The notes under the pieces were generated by a model. The model had not been told where the DNA came from. It searched no databases and saw only the letters and a list, made by a program, of their open reading frames with translations. Shown here one piece after another: positions 15,007 to 16,305 of a DNA stretch of 16,305 nucleotides. Every line of letters begins with the position of its first letter. Position 1 is the first letter of the stretch. Source of the stretch: DTU080 sp050945315 (lineage in GTDB: Bacteria; Bacillota; Limnochordia; DTU080); the NCBI GenBank assembly GCA_050945315.1, contig JBMNSS010000052.1, positions 1 through 16,305 of the forward strand, in the 5' to 3' direction. Both the position numbers and the translations under genes were made by a program.

Positions 15007-15939
15007 CGCGTTCGGGTACAATCCCGCCTCTACAACCCCAGACTAAACGGCGCCTGAGACCTCAATGACAAGGTTCAGATGGAGGCTGGGTATGACTCAG
15101 CCAGTATTCGGTGTCAATTCGATGTGATGCCAATACCTGGCATAGAGCGGCAAGTGGGCTATCGTACAAGGACGGCATCGCTCGTCCGATTATGGAACGA
15201 TTACGGCTCGAGGGACGCACAGGCTGCGGCGAGTTTCCGTGCGTTGTACGGTCGCCGCGGGAGGTTCCCGGACCACCACCGGGGCACTTCGAATGTCTTC
15301 CTCGTTGGCGCCAGATTGGGCAGCTTGGCCATACATAAAAAGATGCGGTGTATTGCGCATCTCCGGAGGCTACGCGCCTCCATCTGCCGTAACAACAGAC
15401 CCTGAATCGCGGCTCACGCCTGCTTGTTCACGGTTGATCTGAAGCAGCGAGATGACCCGGAGACGGGCGAAAGGGAAGGACCCTATTCTGAAATGGCATT
15501 TGCAGAGGTCCGAGGCAGCTCGTTTGAGACTGCGGCAACACGATAGCCCGGTTGGTGCACGTGAGGAAGGTTTCGTAGCCGCTAGTCATCCGGAGCTATG
15601 TCTAACCTGGCTTGAACAACCGCTGGACATGCTTGTCCGAGTCTGCTTGCCCGACATCGCGAGGGTTGGACTCGGTCTTGGCGTACATGGGCGCCGCATC
15701 GCCTTCGACCAACGATAGGCAATCGCCGCGGCAGGTAGGCAACGATCCAGGCACACCCGTTGGTGGCTTCGATGCCTTCATGGACCTTGAGTATGACATG
15801 CGGCATGGTTGTGTCAACCCTTTTGTCACCAAAAGGCGGTGCGATAGTAGTGCGAAGACAATTGTGAAAGACCCAGTCGCACCGGCACCTCGACGCAACT
15901 TCGAGCTCTGCTTCCAATTGGCTGAGGAGGGATGGTCCG

Positions 15940-16086
15940 ATGGCTCAAGAGCGAGTCGACTACTACGCTGTCTTGGGCGTCTCGATAACAGCCACACAAG
16001 ACGAAATCAAGCGAGCATATCGAGCGCAAGCTAAGAAATACCATCCGTATGCCCATGTCGGAAACCCTAGGAGCCTGTCTGAGTAA
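15940..16086 (+). pseudogene. J-domain (DnaJ-like) gene, truncated by an insertion sequence
   Basis: ATG 15940 follows GAGGAGGG (15924-15931) at a good distance. The reading frame begins MAQERVDYYAVLGVS, followed by DEIKRAYRAQAKKYHP, the unmistakable helices I and II of a J-domain, which stimulates Hsp70 (DnaK) ATPase. The invariant HPD tripeptide reads H-P-Y (residues 35-37); a single G-to-T change of GAT would give it. After GNP (41-43) homology stops, and five codons (RSLSE) lead to TAA 16084-16086, apparently supplied by the end of the IS. An intact protein would carry the rest of the J-domain and either the DnaJ or CbpA C-terminal domains, which are absent here. The truncated product cannot be functional. 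Which J-protein it was cannot be decided from 43 residues. Confidence 0.82.
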
Positions 16087-16305
16087 CACGGCCGAAAGCA
16101 CCAGGACTTGGGCTGATAACGGCCAATTGATGAAGCATGAGTACTAAACGCTATCGCCCTTACCAACCAAAACAAACACTTCTGTTTCCGCCTTCGCTTG
16201 ACGATTGGTTGCCGGAGGATCATCCGGCCCGCTTCGTGAGTGACGTCATTGATCAGCTGGATCTGAGCTGCATCTATGCCGAATATGAGAAGGAGAAGCG
16301 CGGCT
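16070..16305 (+). mobile_element. Left end of an IS1182-like insertion sequence (continues beyond the window)
   Basis: The J-domain homology ends at about 16068. From about 16070 a GAGCCTGTCTGAGTAA-type sequence, similar to the ends of several IS families, leads into a 65-base leader and the transposase start. The exact terminal inverted repeat and target duplication cannot be determined because the right end is outside the window. Confidence 0.7.
16137..16305 (+). CDS. IS1182-family transposase, N-terminal part
   Basis: ATG 16137 begins MSTKRYRPYQPKQTLLFPPS, followed by LDDWLPEDHPARFVSDVIDQ and an acidic/basic stretch ending EYEKEKRG. The pattern 'Y-x-P-x-Q...LLPPSL-x-D-x-LPxxHPAR-x-V-x-D-x-I-x-x-L' is the typical N-terminal domain of IS1182-type DDE transposases. 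Only 56 codons are inside the window, so the catalytic DDE residues are not seen and I cannot say whether the enzyme is intact. The ribosome site is poor, as usual for transposases. Confidence 0.88.
   Translation, partial: MSTKRYRPYQPKQTLLFPPSLDDWLPEDHPARFVSDVIDQLDLSCIYAEYEKEKRG

Larger units (their letters stand above)
14305..15939. other. Gene-poor stretch of about 1.6 kb, possibly decayed sequence
   Basis: No intact gene can be supported. Open frames are short, mostly lack ribosome sites and match nothing I recognise. One minus-strand frame (14592-14885) starts with a stretch (VLKEIVTKQTGVSANHTLTH) that looks protein-like. It could continue, after a frameshift near 14700, into another minus-strand frame reading MAPMAIELAVKNT and ending near 14456, which would fit a decayed gene of unknown kind. 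An AT-rich island (14723-14746) contains TATGAT. Other items are the terminator hairpins listed separately, a 6-bp stem GGAGGC/GCCTCC (15365-15370, 15376-15381) and a perfect 7-bp stem CCTTTTG-TCAC-CAAAAGG (15819-15836) about 100 bases before the J-domain start. No CIRCE-type heat-shock operator is visible there. Confidence 0.5.

Noticed and set aside
15079..15405. 108-codon plus-strand frame in the gene-poor region
   Set aside because: It lacks a ribosome site and its composition is Arg-rich and irregular, as in a random frame. No motif was recognised.
14305..15939. Housekeeping RNA genes (RNase P, tmRNA, 6S, SRP, tRNA) in the gene-poor region
   Set aside because: I looked by eye for the conserved cores, such as the RNase P GAGGAAAGTCC block and the tRNA GGTTCGA T-arm, and found none.
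15612..16034. 140-codon plus-strand frame overlapping the J-domain start
   Set aside because: It runs into the J-domain gene in another frame and shows no protein-like motif, so the J-domain frame is the real one.

Overview
The window is bacterial chromosome with fairly high GC. Strong GGAGG-type ribosome binding sites, frequent GTG starts and tightly packed operons fit a Gram-positive (Bacillota-like) organism. That assignment is an inference from style only, because no rRNA or other phylogenetic marker is present.

Left part (1-5540): two tandem family-1 extracellular solute-binding proteins (SBPs). The first (41-1269) is broken by an in-frame stop in its signal peptide and by a frameshift near its C-terminus, and it is followed by terminator-like hairpins. 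The second (1543-2799) is intact and heads a compact operon with an M14-type zinc carboxypeptidase (2849-4471) and an alpha/beta hydrolase (4500-5540). Neither enzyme has a signal peptide. The likely logic is uptake of a decorated oligosaccharide or peptide-containing ligand followed by trimming inside the cell. No ABC permease or ATPase is in view, so the transporter must be outside the window or elsewhere.

Middle (5541-8665): a GNAT acetyltransferase on the plus strand, then a convergent, solitary pectate-lyase-superfamily (right-handed beta-helix) protein on the minus strand. These are flanked by noncoding stretches of about 420, 305 and 470 bp that hold hairpins but no recognisable genes.

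Right-centre (8666-14304): a textbook sbcD-sbcC pair with a 4-bp GTGA overlap, followed 27 bp later by a glycerophosphodiester phosphodiesterase, probably one transcription unit. It ends at a terminator-like hairpin (14356-14392).

Right end (14305-16305): about 1.6 kb with no gene I can recognise, containing a very strong stand-alone intrinsic terminator (14947-15006). This is followed by the first ~43 codons of a DnaJ-type J-domain gene, cut off by the left end of an IS1182-like insertion sequence whose transposase runs off the window. Together with the broken SBP at the left end, this shows ongoing gene decay and IS activity.

I found no CRISPR array, tRNA, rRNA or defence island. The most unusual points are: the intact SBP carries only two cysteines, adjacent to each other, where its broken neighbour has a Trp-Trp pair; the phosphodiesterase has His at a position where the family usually has a metal-binding Glu; and an orphan terminator sits in a gene desert.
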